DNA of 64,000 nucleotides from an uncultured Bacteroides sp. (lineage in GTDB: Bacteria > Bacteroidota > Bacteroidia > Bacteroidales > Bacteroidaceae), in assembly GCA_949285025.1 (NCBI GenBank), contig CASDXG010000099.1, forward strand, positions 1-64,000. The letters run 5' to 3'. Below the pieces are notes generated by a model. That model was not told the origin of the DNA. It searched no databases and saw only the letters and a program-made list of their open reading frames with translations. Below are positions 54,052-64,000 of the stretch, one piece after another. How positions within the stretch are numbered: the stretch's first letter is position 1; the number at the start of each line of letters is the position of its first letter. Both the position numbers and the translations under genes were made by a program.

Positions 54052-54972
54052 ATGAAACAACGTTTTTTCCTCGTATTCTTATTCTGTCTGTCCATCATAG
54101 CAAAAGGAAGTGCGAAAGAATATAAAGTAAACGATGTGCCTCTCGTACACCTTCAAGACCGTACACGCTACGTAAGCAACCCGGATAATATCCTGTCTGA
54201 AGAGACTGTTGCTGCCATCGATACCACACTATTCGCATTGGAACAGGAAACAGGTATACAGACATTGGTCGCTGTGCTGGAAAGAATCGAAGGAAACGAT
54301 TGTTTTGAGTTCGCATTTCAATTGGGCCAACAAAACAAAGTAGGACAAAAAGGAGCAGACAACGGCTTGGTCATCCTGTTGGTCACAGAAGAACGATGTA
54401 TCCAGTTTGTTACCGGATATGGTCTGGAAGAATACTTGCCCGACGCCGTTTGCAAACAAATACAGGTACGTTATATGAATCCTTATCTGAGCAAAGGAAA
54501 CTGGAACGCCGGAATGCTGTCTGGAATACAAGCCGTCCGCCAACAATTGACAGGGGCAAATTTCTCTATTCCTGCAATGCCTTCGGAAGACCGTAACGAT
54601 TTTTCTTTCATACTAATTATCGGTGCTTTCATTCTAATGCCCGTATTTCTTTGGATACTTATCCGCCGCAGCACACGATGTCCCGTCTGTCACAAACATA
54701 CACTCCGACAAACAGCCATACGCACTTTGTCTGTCATTGATAACGTACGCACGGAAGAAATTACTTTATGCTGCTCCAACTGCGGACATACCGAAAAGAG
54801 GAAACGATACACCCGTAGAAATGACGATTTCCATCATCATGGAAGGGGTGGAGGAATGTTTGGAGGAAGACCGTTCATAGGCGGAGGATTCGGAAGAGGC
54901 GGTGGAAGCTTCGGAGGAGGAAGCTATGGAGGTGGGAACTTCGGCGGCGGAGGAGCAGGCAGCCGATTCTAA
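54052..54972 (+). CDS. TPM domain protein (YgcG family) with zinc-ribbon-like segment and Gly-rich tail
   Basis: A 306-residue membrane protein. A signal peptide (cleavage near GSAKE) precedes a TPM domain (about 35-165) with LSEETVAAIDTTLFALEQETG and NGLVILLVTEERCIQFVTGYGLE. A membrane helix (about 185-203) follows, then a Cys-rich piece with CPVCHKH and CSNCGH, which may bind zinc. The C-terminal 45 residues are nearly all Gly, Arg, Phe and Ser. TPM-LemA pairs may act in photosystem or envelope protein turnover, and the bacterial role is unclear. Confidence 0.92.
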   Translation: MKQRFFLVFLFCLSIIAKGSAKEYKVNDVPLVHLQDRTRYVSNPDNILSEETVAAIDTTLFALEQETGIQTLVAVLERIEGNDCFEFAFQLGQQNKVGQKGADNGLVILLVTEERCIQFVTGYGLEEYLPDAVCKQIQVRYMNPYLSKGNWNAGMLSGIQAVRQQLTGANFSIPAMPSEDRNDFSFILIIGAFILMPVFLWILIRRSTRCPVCHKHTLRQTAIRTLSVIDNVRTEEITLCCSNCGHTEKRKRYTRRNDDFHHHGRGGGMFGGRPFIGGGFGRGGGSFGGGSYGGGNFGGGGAGSRF

Positions 54973-55008
54973 AATAAAATCATTTTCAATCTATATCTTT
55001 AAAAAATC

Positions 55009-56088
55009 ATGTATAATAACACTTTCGGCAATCTTTTCCGCCTGACAAGTTTTGGAGAATCTCACGGAGAAGCTATCGGCGGAATCATTGACGGATTTCC
55101 ATGTGGAATTCCCATCGACCTGTCATTTATTCAAAACGAACTGGACAGGCGCCGTCCCGGACAATCCGACTTAACGACTCCCCGCAAGGAAGCCGACAAA
55201 GTTGAACTGTTGTCCGGAATATTCAATGGCATTTCAACCGGCTGTCCCATCGGTTTCATCGTACGGAATACGAACCAACATTCCGGCGATTATGATAATA
55301 TGAAAGATATTTTCCGCCCTTCACACGCCGATTATGTCTATATGCAGAAGTACGGTATTCGCGACCATCGCGGCGGAGGACGCTCTTCTGCCAGAGAAAC
55401 AATTTCACGTGTCGTGGGAGGAGCCTTTGCAAAATTGGCGCTCAAGCAGATAGGCGTCAGAATCACAGCCTTTACTTCACAAGTCGGACCATATAAACTT
55501 GACAATGATTACACGAAATACGATTTCGACTGTATAGAAAAAAACCCGGTAAGATGCCCGGATATGAAAATGGCTGCCCTGATGTCCGAGTACATCTATG
55601 GCATAAAAAGCGAAGGTGATACCATCGGAGGATGCATAACCTGCGTTATAAAAGGAACACCTATAGGATTGGGACAACCGGTTTTTGGGAAACTTCATGC
55701 AGCATTAGGCTATGCTATGCTAAGCATCAATGCCGCCAAAGGATTTGAATATGGGCAAGGCTTTTCCAATATGGAGCAAAAAGGAAGCGAACAAAATGAT
55801 ATCTTTTATAATAATGACGGAAAAATCAATACGAAAACGAACCGATCCGGGGGAATACAAGGCGGAATAAGCAATGGGAAAGACATTTATTTCCGAATTG
55901 CTTTCAAACCGGTTGCCACAATACTGAAAGAACAATCTACCGTCGATATTCACGGGAATGAAACTACGCTAAAAGCACGTGGACGCCATGACCCCTGCGT
56001 CCTGCCACGCGCCGTTCCCATTGTTGAAGCAATGGCTGCCATGACTTTACTCGACTACTACCTGTTGGATAAAGCAACGCGACTATAA
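55009..56088 (+). CDS. aroC: Chorismate synthase
   Basis: The last step of the shikimate pathway, converting EPSP to chorismate with reduced FMN. It has 359 residues. Motifs are the start [38 protein letters not shown], and [20 protein letters not shown]. The late [17 protein letters not shown] is intact. It lies 36 bp after the TPM gene and 47 bp before the M20 peptidase. Confidence 0.97.
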   Translation: MYNNTFGNLFRLTSFGESHGEAIGGIIDGFPCGIPIDLSFIQNELDRRRPGQSDLTTPRKEADKVELLSGIFNGISTGCPIGFIVRNTNQHSGDYDNMKDIFRPSHADYVYMQKYGIRDHRGGGRSSARETISRVVGGAFAKLALKQIGVRITAFTSQVGPYKLDNDYTKYDFDCIEKNPVRCPDMKMAALMSEYIYGIKSEGDTIGGCITCVIKGTPIGLGQPVFGKLHAALGYAMLSINAAKGFEYGQGFSNMEQKGSEQNDIFYNNDGKINTKTNRSGGIQGGISNGKDIYFRIAFKPVATILKEQSTVDIHGNETTLKARGRHDPCVLPRAVPIVEAMAAMTLLDYYLLDKATRL

Positions 56089-56135
56089 CATTCACAAGAA
56101 ATTGCCTCTACAAATTTATAAAAACACATAGCATT

Positions 56136-57500
56136 ATGGAAATCAGACAATATATCCGAGAAAATGAACCGCGTTTCCTAAATGAATTATTCAGTTTAAT
56201 GCGCATCCCAAGCATCAGTGCCCTACCCGAACACAAGCAAGATATGGTTGCATGCGCCGAACGGTGGAAGCAACTCTTACAGGAAGCCGGTGCCGATAAT
56301 GCAAGGATTATGCCATCGGAAGGCAATCCTTTGGTCTATGCAGAGAAGATAATCTCTCCAAAGCTCCCAACCGTTTTAATATATGCACATTATGATGTCA
56401 TGCCTGCAGAGCCGATAAAATTATGGAAAAGCGAACCTTTTAAGCCTGAAATCCGCGATGAACATATATGGGGACGGGGAGCAGATGACGATAAAGGACA
56501 AGCCATGATTCAGGTAAAAGCCTTTGAGTACATGATAAAATCCGGACTTCTAAGACATAACGTCAAATTTATTTTTGAAGGAGAGGAAGAAATCGGGTCT
56601 CCCAGCCTCAACGGTTTCTTAAAAGAGCACCGGGAGCTTTTAAAGGCCGATGTAATTCTAGTTTCTGACACCAGCATGTTAGGAAGAAATCTTCCCTCAC
56701 TTACTACCGGACTGCGTGGACTGGCCTACTGGCAAATCGAAGTAACCGGTCCCAACCGCGACCTTCACTCCGGACATTTGGGAGTTGCTGTAGCAAATCC
56801 CAACAATATCCTTTGCGACATGCTGTCAAAAATTACCGATAAAAACGGCCGTATTTCCATCCCTCATTTCTACGATGATGTAGAAGAATTATCCGTTGCA
56901 GAAAGAGAAATGTTAGCATCTATTCCTTTCGATGAGAAAGCATATATGAATGCCATCGGCGTAAAAGCGTTAAAAGGAGAGCAAGGATATTCTACATTGG
57001 AACGCAATAGCTGCCGTCCTTCATTCGACATCTGCGGCATTTGGGGAGGATATACCGGAGAAGGCTCCAAAACAGTTTTACCCTCAAAAGCTTATGCAAA
57101 GGTATCAAGCCGGCTTGTACCTCACCAAAATCACGAAAGAATCTCCCAACTATTTATCGATTACATACAAAGCATTACCCCCGAATATGTACAAGTCGAC
57201 GTAACTCCCATGCATGGAGGCGAGGGCTATGTATGTCCGATAAGCCACCCGGCATATAAAGCTGCCGAAAAAGGATTTGAGAAAGCTTTCGGGAAAAAGC
57301 CGCTTGCGGTAAGACGAGGCGGAAGCATTCCCATCATCAGCGACTTCGAACAAATTCTTGGTATCAAGACAATTCTTATGGGATTCGGACTGGAAAGCGA
57401 TGCAATTCACTCACCCAATGAGAATTTTCCACTGGACATATTCCGGAAAGGTATTGAAGCCGTCACAGAATTTTATAAAAACCTACCCGAAAATCTATAA
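56136..57500 (+). CDS. M20 family dipeptidase
   Basis: A 454-residue cytosolic metallopeptidase of the M20 CNDP/PepV-like group. The zinc motif is YAHYDVMPA, followed by WGRGADDDKGQ, the catalytic FEGEEEIGSPS, the dimer-domain DLHSGHLG and the late RRGGSIPIISDFE. The start and length are normal. It probably splits dipeptides. A perfect terminator follows directly after its stop. Confidence 0.93.
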   Translation: MEIRQYIRENEPRFLNELFSLMRIPSISALPEHKQDMVACAERWKQLLQEAGADNARIMPSEGNPLVYAEKIISPKLPTVLIYAHYDVMPAEPIKLWKSEPFKPEIRDEHIWGRGADDDKGQAMIQVKAFEYMIKSGLLRHNVKFIFEGEEEIGSPSLNGFLKEHRELLKADVILVSDTSMLGRNLPSLTTGLRGLAYWQIEVTGPNRDLHSGHLGVAVANPNNILCDMLSKITDKNGRISIPHFYDDVEELSVAEREMLASIPFDEKAYMNAIGVKALKGEQGYSTLERNSCRPSFDICGIWGGYTGEGSKTVLPSKAYAKVSSRLVPHQNHERISQLFIDYIQSITPEYVQVDVTPMHGGEGYVCPISHPAYKAAEKGFEKAFGKKPLAVRRGGSIPIISDFEQILGIKTILMGFGLESDAIHSPNENFPLDIFRKGIEAVTEFYKNLPENL

Positions 57501-57540
57501 AAAAATCCGGCGCCTTATAAATGATGAGCGCCGGATTTTA
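57501..57540. terminator. Bidirectional intrinsic terminator
   Basis: AAAATCCGGCGC (57502-57513) pairs perfectly with GCGCCGGATTTT (57528-57539) over a 14-nt loop, between the convergent M20 peptidase and glucosaminidase genes. T-rich sequence follows on each strand. Confidence 0.87.
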
Positions 57541-57542
57541 TT

Positions 57543-58433
57543 TTATCGCAACCGTAATATTGTCCCCACTTCAGGTGCAGGAGCATCGGATTTCATTTTA
57601 TTCAACTTATATAAGCTCGACAAACGTATTCCAAATTTCTGGGAAATAGAATACATCGAATCGCCCGTACGGACCGTATAAACGATATGATCTTTTGTTG
57701 CACGCTTATTCTTTTTCTCCAAATAAACAATCTCCCCTCCGGAAAACTTAAAATCTTTGGGCAATTCGTTATATTTTCTCAACTTCCTACGGCTAATGCC
57801 CAGTTCCTTAGACAGTGATTTAAACGTGTCTCCATCTTGGGCTATCACATAAAGCAACCCATTGGCTAAATAAGGTTGATGCGGATTCGGGAATTTTTCT
57901 GCAAATTCCAGTCCACCTTCTTCATCGTAACGGTCTAAATCGTACAGCTCAATTATATTAATCAAACGGTTCGCGTAATTGGGGTCGGTTGCATATCCGG
58001 CTTTCTTCAACCCACGTGCCCATCCTTTATAATCGGTTATCTTAAGTTTAAACAGGAAAGCATACCTCGCTCCTTTACGCAAAAATTCAGAATGATCAGA
58101 GTATGAATCTTTCACACTCCGATAGGCCCTGAAACATTCTCGGGGAGCGTCATCATCGTAACGAACCGATTTCCCTCTCCAATTTCCTCCGCATTTTATG
58201 CCAAAATGATTGTTCGATTCTCTGGCAAGCGAGCTTCTTCCAGCTCCCGACTCAAGCAATCCCTGCGCCAATGTTATGCTTGCCGGTATATGATGCTTCT
58301 TCATCTCATGAACAGCGAGTTCGCGATATTTCTTAATATATGCTTCATATGCCGCATTACGCCGCTGGGCACTCACCGGTATAACGGTAAAAATCAGACA
58401 GACTATTACAATATATTTAACAAATTTCCCCAT
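57543..58433 (-). CDS. Glucosaminidase with two LysM domains
   Basis: A 296-residue secreted peptidoglycan hydrolase. A signal peptide (cleavage near VSAQR) precedes a mannosyl-glycoprotein endo-beta-N-acetylglucosaminidase-type domain (about 25-170). The catalytic Glu lies in LAQGLLESGAGRS, and the NNHFGIKC and GYATDPNYANRL marks are present. Two LysM repeats follow (about 195-240 and 250-295) that bind the glycan. It may cleave GlcNAc links during cell separation. It has a full promoter at 58460-58490. Confidence 0.92.
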   Translation of the reverse strand: MGKFVKYIVIVCLIFTVIPVSAQRRNAAYEAYIKKYRELAVHEMKKHHIPASITLAQGLLESGAGRSSLARESNNHFGIKCGGNWRGKSVRYDDDAPRECFRAYRSVKDSYSDHSEFLRKGARYAFLFKLKITDYKGWARGLKKAGYATDPNYANRLINIIELYDLDRYDEEGGLEFAEKFPNPHQPYLANGLLYVIAQDGDTFKSLSKELGISRRKLRKYNELPKDFKFSGGEIVYLEKKNKRATKDHIVYTVRTGDSMYSISQKFGIRLSSLYKLNKMKSDAPAPEVGTILRLR

Positions 58434-58459
58434 AGCATATAATATCCATTAGTCGTCCA

Positions 58460-58490
58460 CAAAGTTAAATGATTCGAAGATAAAACCAAA
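58460..58490 (-). promoter_or_regulatory. Promoter of the glucosaminidase gene
   Basis: On the minus strand TTTG (58487-58490), 19 nt, TAACTTTG (58460-58467) matches both boxes exactly, 26 nt before the ATG at 58433. Confidence 0.68.
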
Positions 58491-58519
58491 ACAATACAAC
58501 ATTTATACAAACTTTTCAC

Positions 58520-58527
58520 TATGTTTG
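58520..58527 (+). promoter_or_regulatory. -7 element for cdd
   Basis: TATGTTTG, a full match, 50 nt before the ATG at 58578. Confidence 0.45.
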
Positions 58528-58577
58528 TAACAAAACAACGGAAACTTTTCCTTTAATAACCGACAGATATAAACGCC

Positions 58578-59057
58578 ATGAAAAGAGAAAAATTAGAAAT
58601 ATTCATTGAAGAATATCAATATGAAGAACTAAATGACATGTACCGGGAACTGATTGATACCGCCAAAGATGCGTCCAAACACAGCTATGCCCCTTATTCC
58701 AATTTCTCTGTCGGTGCGGCAGTGCTGCTCGATGACGGAAACATTATCTCCGGAAACAACCAGGAAAACGCTGCTTATCCTTCGGGATTGTGCGCCGAAC
58801 GAGTCACCGTATTTTATGCCAATGCCAAATTTCCGGAAAAAGCTATCACTGCCATTGCCATAGCAGCCCGAAATCAATCGGGAGAAACAGTAAATGCCAT
58901 TCCTCCTTGTGGCGCATGCCGTCAGGTTCTACTCGAGACAGAGCAACGATACAAAAAAGACATCTGCATTCTTCTATGCGGGAGAAAAAATATTCTATTA
59001 ATAAAAAGTGTCAAGGATCTGCTACCGCTTTCATTCGGGAACGAATGCTTGAGGTAG
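58578..59057 (+). CDS. cdd: Cytidine deaminase
   Basis: A 159-residue homotetramer-type cytidine deaminase that converts cytidine or deoxycytidine to uridine or deoxyuridine. The catalytic zinc is bound by Cys72 with Glu74 as proton shuttle (LCAERV) and by Cys111 and Cys114 (PPCGACRQVL). The conserved YAPYSNFSVGAAVL stretch is present. Relatives often start about 20 residues later, but a charged N-terminal helix here is in frame with a good -7 box. It converges with the acyltransferase gene with no terminator visible. Confidence 0.94.
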   Translation: MKREKLEIFIEEYQYEELNDMYRELIDTAKDASKHSYAPYSNFSVGAAVLLDDGNIISGNNQENAAYPSGLCAERVTVFYANAKFPEKAITAIAIAARNQSGETVNAIPPCGACRQVLLETEQRYKKDICILLCGRKNILLIKSVKDLLPLSFGNECLR

Positions 59058-59110
59058 AATCTCTTGGCCTCACTTCCGAACAGAAGAGGAACAACTCACC
59101 CAAACATTCC

Positions 59111-60274
59111 CTATCCTACAATATAACGCGCATATTTCCCGGATATTTTCCTGATTCCTATCACCAGCAACCACGAAATAAAGAAAGCGACAACAGCCGA
59201 GAAAAAAATCTGAAGCGGTATAGGTATATGCAGATAACGTGCCAACACTATTCCGGGACCTGTAAGAAAGAAATGAATCATATATACGCCAAAGCCACAA
59301 ACCGTAAGGTTTGCCAAAGCTTTCTGAATCCTTAAATTTGTCACTTTTACCTTTTTCAGTAACAAGAACAACGGCATTGTCATCATCACAACATTCGGCG
59401 AACAATAATACCAAAACAATTCATACTCCTCCGGCGTGCAGTCGGGGAAAGCTGTCATATACCGGAAGCCGAAGAAAGTTATGGCATAACCGATAAGGAA
59501 CATCGGAATACCCCATACCAATATTTTAGATAAACTCCAATCGTGATGCCGTAAATAGTGCCCAAGTAGCAAATATCCGTTAAACCCGGCGAAATTATAT
59601 AGCATATAAAATTCGTTCCATGAACAAGCTCCCCAAATATATTGGTCTATAAAAACACGGTAATAAGGAACAAATAACGTGACACCCCATGCAATAAGAA
59701 ACCAACGTTTGGCTTTTTCACTTGCCTTTTCCACCCAAGCAGAGAAGATCGGCATATACAAATACATGCCGATAAGCAAATAAATATACCACATGTGCCC
59801 GGATATCGCCGAGAAATTTAAAGGAACTTCCGATATGTATTTCAATGAAACACCAAGCGACCGGCCCATAACCTCTTCATTTGCATAAGGAAAGCACGCA
59901 AGAACAACATCCTGACCACAGCCAAATAATCTTGTCAAATAAGGGAATAAATTATAAAGAGCAGACCATATCAGAAAAGGCCAAAAGACGCGACTGATGC
60001 GTTTCCGATAAAAAACAGACGTCTCGCCCCGCACAGGCAACAGCAATGCTCCGGTAATCATGACAAACAACGGCACGCAAGGACGTAAAAAACCTCCATA
60101 AATAGCTCCCCATAGCTTGATATTTTCAGCATCTGCCGAAACATTCCCGGCGGAATAATTAAACGGATCGGCAGAATGACAACATACTACCGTAAACATG
60201 GCAACGAAACGTACGACATCCAGCCACACAATATGCTGTCTTGACTGCGAAGAAACTGCATTGATATTTTCCAT
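59111..60274 (-). CDS. Acyltransferase 3 family membrane protein
   Basis: A 387-residue integral membrane protein with about ten helices. The motif WLDVVRFVAMFTVVCCHSAD holds the invariant Arg and His of the acyltransferase 3 family, used to O-acylate sugars. An FVMITGALLLP segment follows. I chose the ATG at 60274 (MENINAV) over a GTG at 60298 that would overlap the ABC-F gene. It lies 16 bp after the ABC-F stop and is likely co-transcribed. Unlike the broken copy at 6.5-7.2 kb, this one is intact and of a different subgroup. Confidence 0.9.
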   Translation of the reverse strand: MENINAVSSQSRQHIVWLDVVRFVAMFTVVCCHSADPFNYSAGNVSADAENIKLWGAIYGGFLRPCVPLFVMITGALLLPVRGETSVFYRKRISRVFWPFLIWSALYNLFPYLTRLFGCGQDVVLACFPYANEEVMGRSLGVSLKYISEVPLNFSAISGHMWYIYLLIGMYLYMPIFSAWVEKASEKAKRWFLIAWGVTLFVPYYRVFIDQYIWGACSWNEFYMLYNFAGFNGYLLLGHYLRHHDWSLSKILVWGIPMFLIGYAITFFGFRYMTAFPDCTPEEYELFWYYCSPNVVMMTMPLFLLLKKVKVTNLRIQKALANLTVCGFGVYMIHFFLTGPGIVLARYLHIPIPLQIFFSAVVAFFISWLLVIGIRKISGKYARYIVG

Positions 60275-60290
60275 AAGTTCTGTCTGATAT

Positions 60291-61910
<1,620 letters not shown>

Positions 61911-61950
61911 CTATGAAATTTAATCTAATCGAGCCTAATAAATCAGTCGG

Positions 61951-61958
61951 CAAAGGTA
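61951..61958 (-). promoter_or_regulatory. -7 element for the ABC-F gene
   Basis: The minus strand reads TACCTTTG, a full match, 43 nt before the ATG at 61907. The -33 spot has no clear TTTG. Confidence 0.45.
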
Positions 61959-62032
61959 ATAAGAATTAACGGAAAGAGAAAATTCCGGGAAAAAGATCCC
62001 CAAGCAGGCACTCCACAAATTCCATATTCCAT

Positions 62033-62070
62033 AAAAAAAAGGATGTGATTGTCATATAACAAACACACCC
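62033..62070 (-). terminator. Intrinsic terminator of the DUF4251-DUF4136-OMP operon
   Basis: On the minus strand GGGTGTG (62070-62064) pairs with CACATCC (62047-62041), including one G-T pair, with an inner TTGT/ACAA stem. Eight T follow (62040-62033). It lies about 50 bp after the outer-membrane gene stop. Confidence 0.8.
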
Positions 62071-62118
62071 TCCTCGTCATTAATGGAAACATTATTCCAG
62101 AATGAATTACTATTCACA

Positions 62119-62757
62119 TCAGAATATCACGCCCAAACGAAAACCTAAATTGCTTTGTCCATCCACTTCACTTAACAAAATCCGTGTATGATTCGTTGCA
62201 TAATTATAAAATCCTGCAACATGGAAACCTAACCTGCAATGACGAAACGGATGGATTTTCAAGCCGATTTCCGGAGAAATATAAAATCCCCATCCCTCAT
62301 CATAGCGTCCATTAATGCCGAAATAAGTAGTATTTCTCGCAAACATTGCTCCCATTTTTGCTCCCACATATGGACGAAACACCCGACCCGGTCGCAGATT
62401 ATAAGAAGTTGTTACGCCAAAAGGCAACTGAAACGCAGAACGTTGCTGATCTGTTGTCAACGATTCTGTAGAAGACAATGCAATCGTTTGTCTGTCTATA
62501 TATTTACGGTTTGAATGGAAATTAACGAATGCTCCCAAAGCCCAATGAGAAGTTATATCGTAAGTCCCTTCAAAATTCATTCCCCACCCGCTAATTTTTT
62601 CTACAAAGCCGGTGGCGACAGGTGCATTCATCTGCCAGTCTATAACACAATGAGCCTTCGACGGATTCCATTGCGCGTAACTTTTTATAGAAACGACGGT
62701 AAATATTACACAAAACAACAAGACCTTTTTTGCAATAGAACGAATCGTTTTCATCAT
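62119..62757 (-). CDS. Outer-membrane beta-barrel protein (OmpA/OmpX-like)
   Basis: A 212-residue protein with a signal peptide (cleavage near SYAQW). The body is about eight amphipathic beta strands with alternating aromatic residues (HWALGAFVNFHSNRKYI, RPYVGAKMGAMFARNTTYF) and ends LGFRLGVIF, a typical outer-membrane C-terminus. No enzyme motif is visible. Its ATG overlaps the DUF4136 stop codon, so the pair is translationally coupled. The role is unknown. Confidence 0.85.
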   Translation of the reverse strand: MMKTIRSIAKKVLLFCVIFTVVSIKSYAQWNPSKAHCVIDWQMNAPVATGFVEKISGWGMNFEGTYDITSHWALGAFVNFHSNRKYIDRQTIALSSTESLTTDQQRSAFQLPFGVTTSYNLRPGRVFRPYVGAKMGAMFARNTTYFGINGRYDEGWGFYISPEIGLKIHPFRHCRLGFHVAGFYNYATNHTRILLSEVDGQSNLGFRLGVIF

Positions 62758-63392
62758 AAGCCGCCCTCCTCCGAATTAATTGTACGAATATAAGCTGATT
62801 GAGCAAAAGCCTGATTGGCCGCATCTTTCATCAGTTGTACATTTACCCGCAGGCTTCCATACCGATAACCGGAGGTCACTACATACCAGATTACGGGCAG
62901 ATTGCGCTCCTCATGTTTGCCTTCCCCAACAGTCAGATCGACCATTTCAATCAGAAAAGTCTGCGTATCAAAACTTGTCACTCGCGGATAAGGATAAAAC
63001 CAACCGGTCCACCATCCACCCCAGAAAACGACCGGCCACCAATCTTCCGAAAGAATCTGCAACGATTGAGGCACATAAGTTAGCTGCACCCCCACATCGG
63101 CTTCCTCCTTTTGTTCTTTGGGAAGACGTATAAACCCGCGTCCGTCCATATTACTCGCCACTTCGTCAATCACCGACAGTGCGAACTCATCGTCCCAATA
63201 AGCCACAGCATTACCGCTCACATCTAAAATGCTATCCGGTAAATAATAGGTTTTATAATTATTAAAATCCACATTACTGTCGTAATCTGTATAGACAGTC
63301 AGATCTGGACTAAGGTTGTCCATATTCAAATCTTTCTCACAAGAGACAAGAAATATCCCCATAAGAAACCACACATACTGTTTTTTCATCAT
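62754..63392 (-). CDS. DUF4136 lipoprotein
   Basis: A 212-residue lipoprotein with a lipobox (LVSCE) near residue 18. The DUF4136 domain shows YTDYDSNVDFNNYKTYYLPDS at its start and a C-terminal helix (LMKDAANQAFAQ). An unusual aromatic insert (VVFWGGWWTGWFYPYP) lies in the middle. DUF4136 proteins are envelope lipoproteins of unknown function. It overlaps the downstream barrel gene by 4 bp and follows the DUF4251 gene by 39 bp, so the three form one operon. Confidence 0.88.
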   Translation of the reverse strand: MMKKQYVWFLMGIFLVSCEKDLNMDNLSPDLTVYTDYDSNVDFNNYKTYYLPDSILDVSGNAVAYWDDEFALSVIDEVASNMDGRGFIRLPKEQKEEADVGVQLTYVPQSLQILSEDWWPVVFWGGWWTGWFYPYPRVTSFDTQTFLIEMVDLTVGEGKHEERNLPVIWYVVTSGYRYGSLRVNVQLMKDAANQAFAQSAYIRTINSEEGGL

Positions 63393-63431
63393 ATTTTCGA
63401 TTTTATCATTATCGTACCATATACCGGTATT

Positions 63432-63989
63432 CTATAAAGAAATTCCTTTAAACACATTACTATTCCCTGCCGATTTCAAAATGCCGGTCAGCGTAACTTT
63501 ATTTGAATTAAAGTTCGGAGTAACCGTCACTGAAGCACGATTTGTCTCCGGAGACAGGGTAATATCTATCCTTGCCGATATTCCTGTTCCCAAAACATTA
63601 CAGGTTAAATAAGTATATCCCCGCTTATCCTGCTCCATTTTATAAGCAGAAACAGAACCTTCAACAGTTATTCCTCCTACTCCGTTCAGCCCGGAAGCAT
63701 TTGCATTAAAGGAAATTTGCACTACAGCCTTGTCATTTTCCACAGAAACAAAATTTATACCTGAAGATACATATACCGTCTGTCCGTCTTTAAGAACAGC
63801 ACGATCGGCTTCCAAAACGAAATACTTATCTATCATAGCCTGCAATGCTTCTGCATGAACCAAACTATCTGTCCGTTCTTCCTGTCCGCTCTTTTGTATA
63901 TCCGCAGAAATATTCTCAAGAATATGGGCAACTGCATTGGTTGTCATCCCAATGCATCCTATCAGCATTAATAATATCAATCTCGTCAT
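63432..63989 (-). CDS. DUF4251 family exported protein
   Basis: A 185-residue protein with a signal peptide (cleavage near AVAHI). The DUF4251 body follows with YFVLEADRAVLKDGQTVYVSS, FNANASGLNGVGGITVEG and the C-terminal VTLTGILKSAGNSNVFKGISL. The family occurs widely in Bacteroidota with no known role. It starts 11 bp from the right edge, so its promoter is outside the window, and a few extra upstream codons cannot be excluded. It is the first visible gene of the three-gene envelope operon. Confidence 0.87.
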   Translation of the reverse strand: MTRLILLMLIGCIGMTTNAVAHILENISADIQKSGQEERTDSLVHAEALQAMIDKYFVLEADRAVLKDGQTVYVSSGINFVSVENDKAVVQISFNANASGLNGVGGITVEGSVSAYKMEQDKRGYTYLTCNVLGTGISARIDITLSPETNRASVTVTPNFNSNKVTLTGILKSAGNSNVFKGISL

Positions 63990-64000
63990 AAGCAGTCACG

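Noticed and set aside
59111..60274. Possibility that the acyltransferase at 59-60 kb is the source or duplicate of the broken one at 6.5 kb
   Set aside because: The motifs around the conserved Arg/His and the C-terminal helices differ clearly, so they belong to different subgroups.

Overview
The window is a chromosomal segment of a member of the Bacteroidales (phylum Bacteroidota), probably a gut commensal. Four things point there. Many intergenic regions carry the Bacteroidota housekeeping promoter (-33 TTTG, about 19-20 nt, -7 TAnnTTTG). The gene content includes pyruvate:ferredoxin oxidoreductase, several families found mainly in Bacteroidota (DUF4301, DUF5723, DUF5715, DUF4251) and host- or plant-glycan hydrolases. 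Histidinol-phosphatase and dehydratase are fused in hisB, and a RelA-type (p)ppGpp synthetase is present. I found no rRNA, tRNA, insertion sequence, prophage, integrase, CRISPR array or SusC/SusD pair. No gene-free stretch exceeds about 240 bp.

Layout. 0.2-6.3 kb: an ATP-grasp-like protein divergent from an AAA ATPase, then nifJ. 6.4-11.6 kb: an acyltransferase pseudogene, a frameshifted GH51 arabinofuranosidase and a GH2 enzyme. 11.7-17.6 kb: PepD and a secreted nuclease/phosphatase-fold protein, a small membrane protein, an OmpH-like lipoprotein, an MltF-like lytic transglycosylase, a Dabb protein and a hot-dog thioesterase. 17.65-22.2 kb: a histidine operon hisG-hisD-hisC-hisB behind a leader peptide and an attenuator. 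22.3-25.9 kb: a TonB-dependent receptor and a DUF4301 protein. 26-33.3 kb: relA, DUF1573, small conserved proteins, a lyso-phospholipid-type acyltransferase, a two-TM protein of unknown role and a YgiQ radical-SAM protein. 33.4-41.7 kb: GH123, then a GH95-GH92 operon on the other strand, a YfcE phosphodiesterase and a GH43 lipoprotein. 41.7-46.1 kb: a DUF5723 protein and a LytTR two-component system. 46.2-58.4 kb: housekeeping genes (aldose epimerase, truA, DUF5715, phoH, purC, menG/ubiE, aroE, an alpha/beta hydrolase, lemA, a TPM protein, aroC, an M20 dipeptidase, a LysM glucosaminidase). 58.5-64 kb: cdd, a second acyltransferase, an ABC-F ATPase and a three-gene envelope operon (DUF4251, DUF4136, outer-membrane beta-barrel).

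How the genes work together. GH123, GH92, GH95 and perhaps GH43 have activities that fit trimming of host N-/O-glycans. GH51 and GH2 fit arabinose- or galactose-containing plant glycans. Neither group has its own SusCD transporter here. Envelope maintenance is well represented (MltF, glucosaminidase, OmpH, DUF5715, LemA/TPM).

Most notable observations. (1) A complete, readable histidine attenuator. Its leader peptide holds three His codons near its middle, and its stop-codon region can pair with the 5' arm of an intrinsic terminator. (2) An acyltransferase pseudogene whose deletion junction is a 12-bp string that makes sense in both reading frames, as expected for recombination between short direct repeats. 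(3) Two glycoside hydrolase genes split by homopolymer-length changes (A10 and G5). (4) An ABC-F protein with one intact and one doubly degenerate ATP site. (5) A RelA-like enzyme with an inactivated hydrolase motif. (6) Tandem dyads spaced 21 bp upstream of the TonB receptor. I did not find a clearly new multi-gene defence or mobile system.
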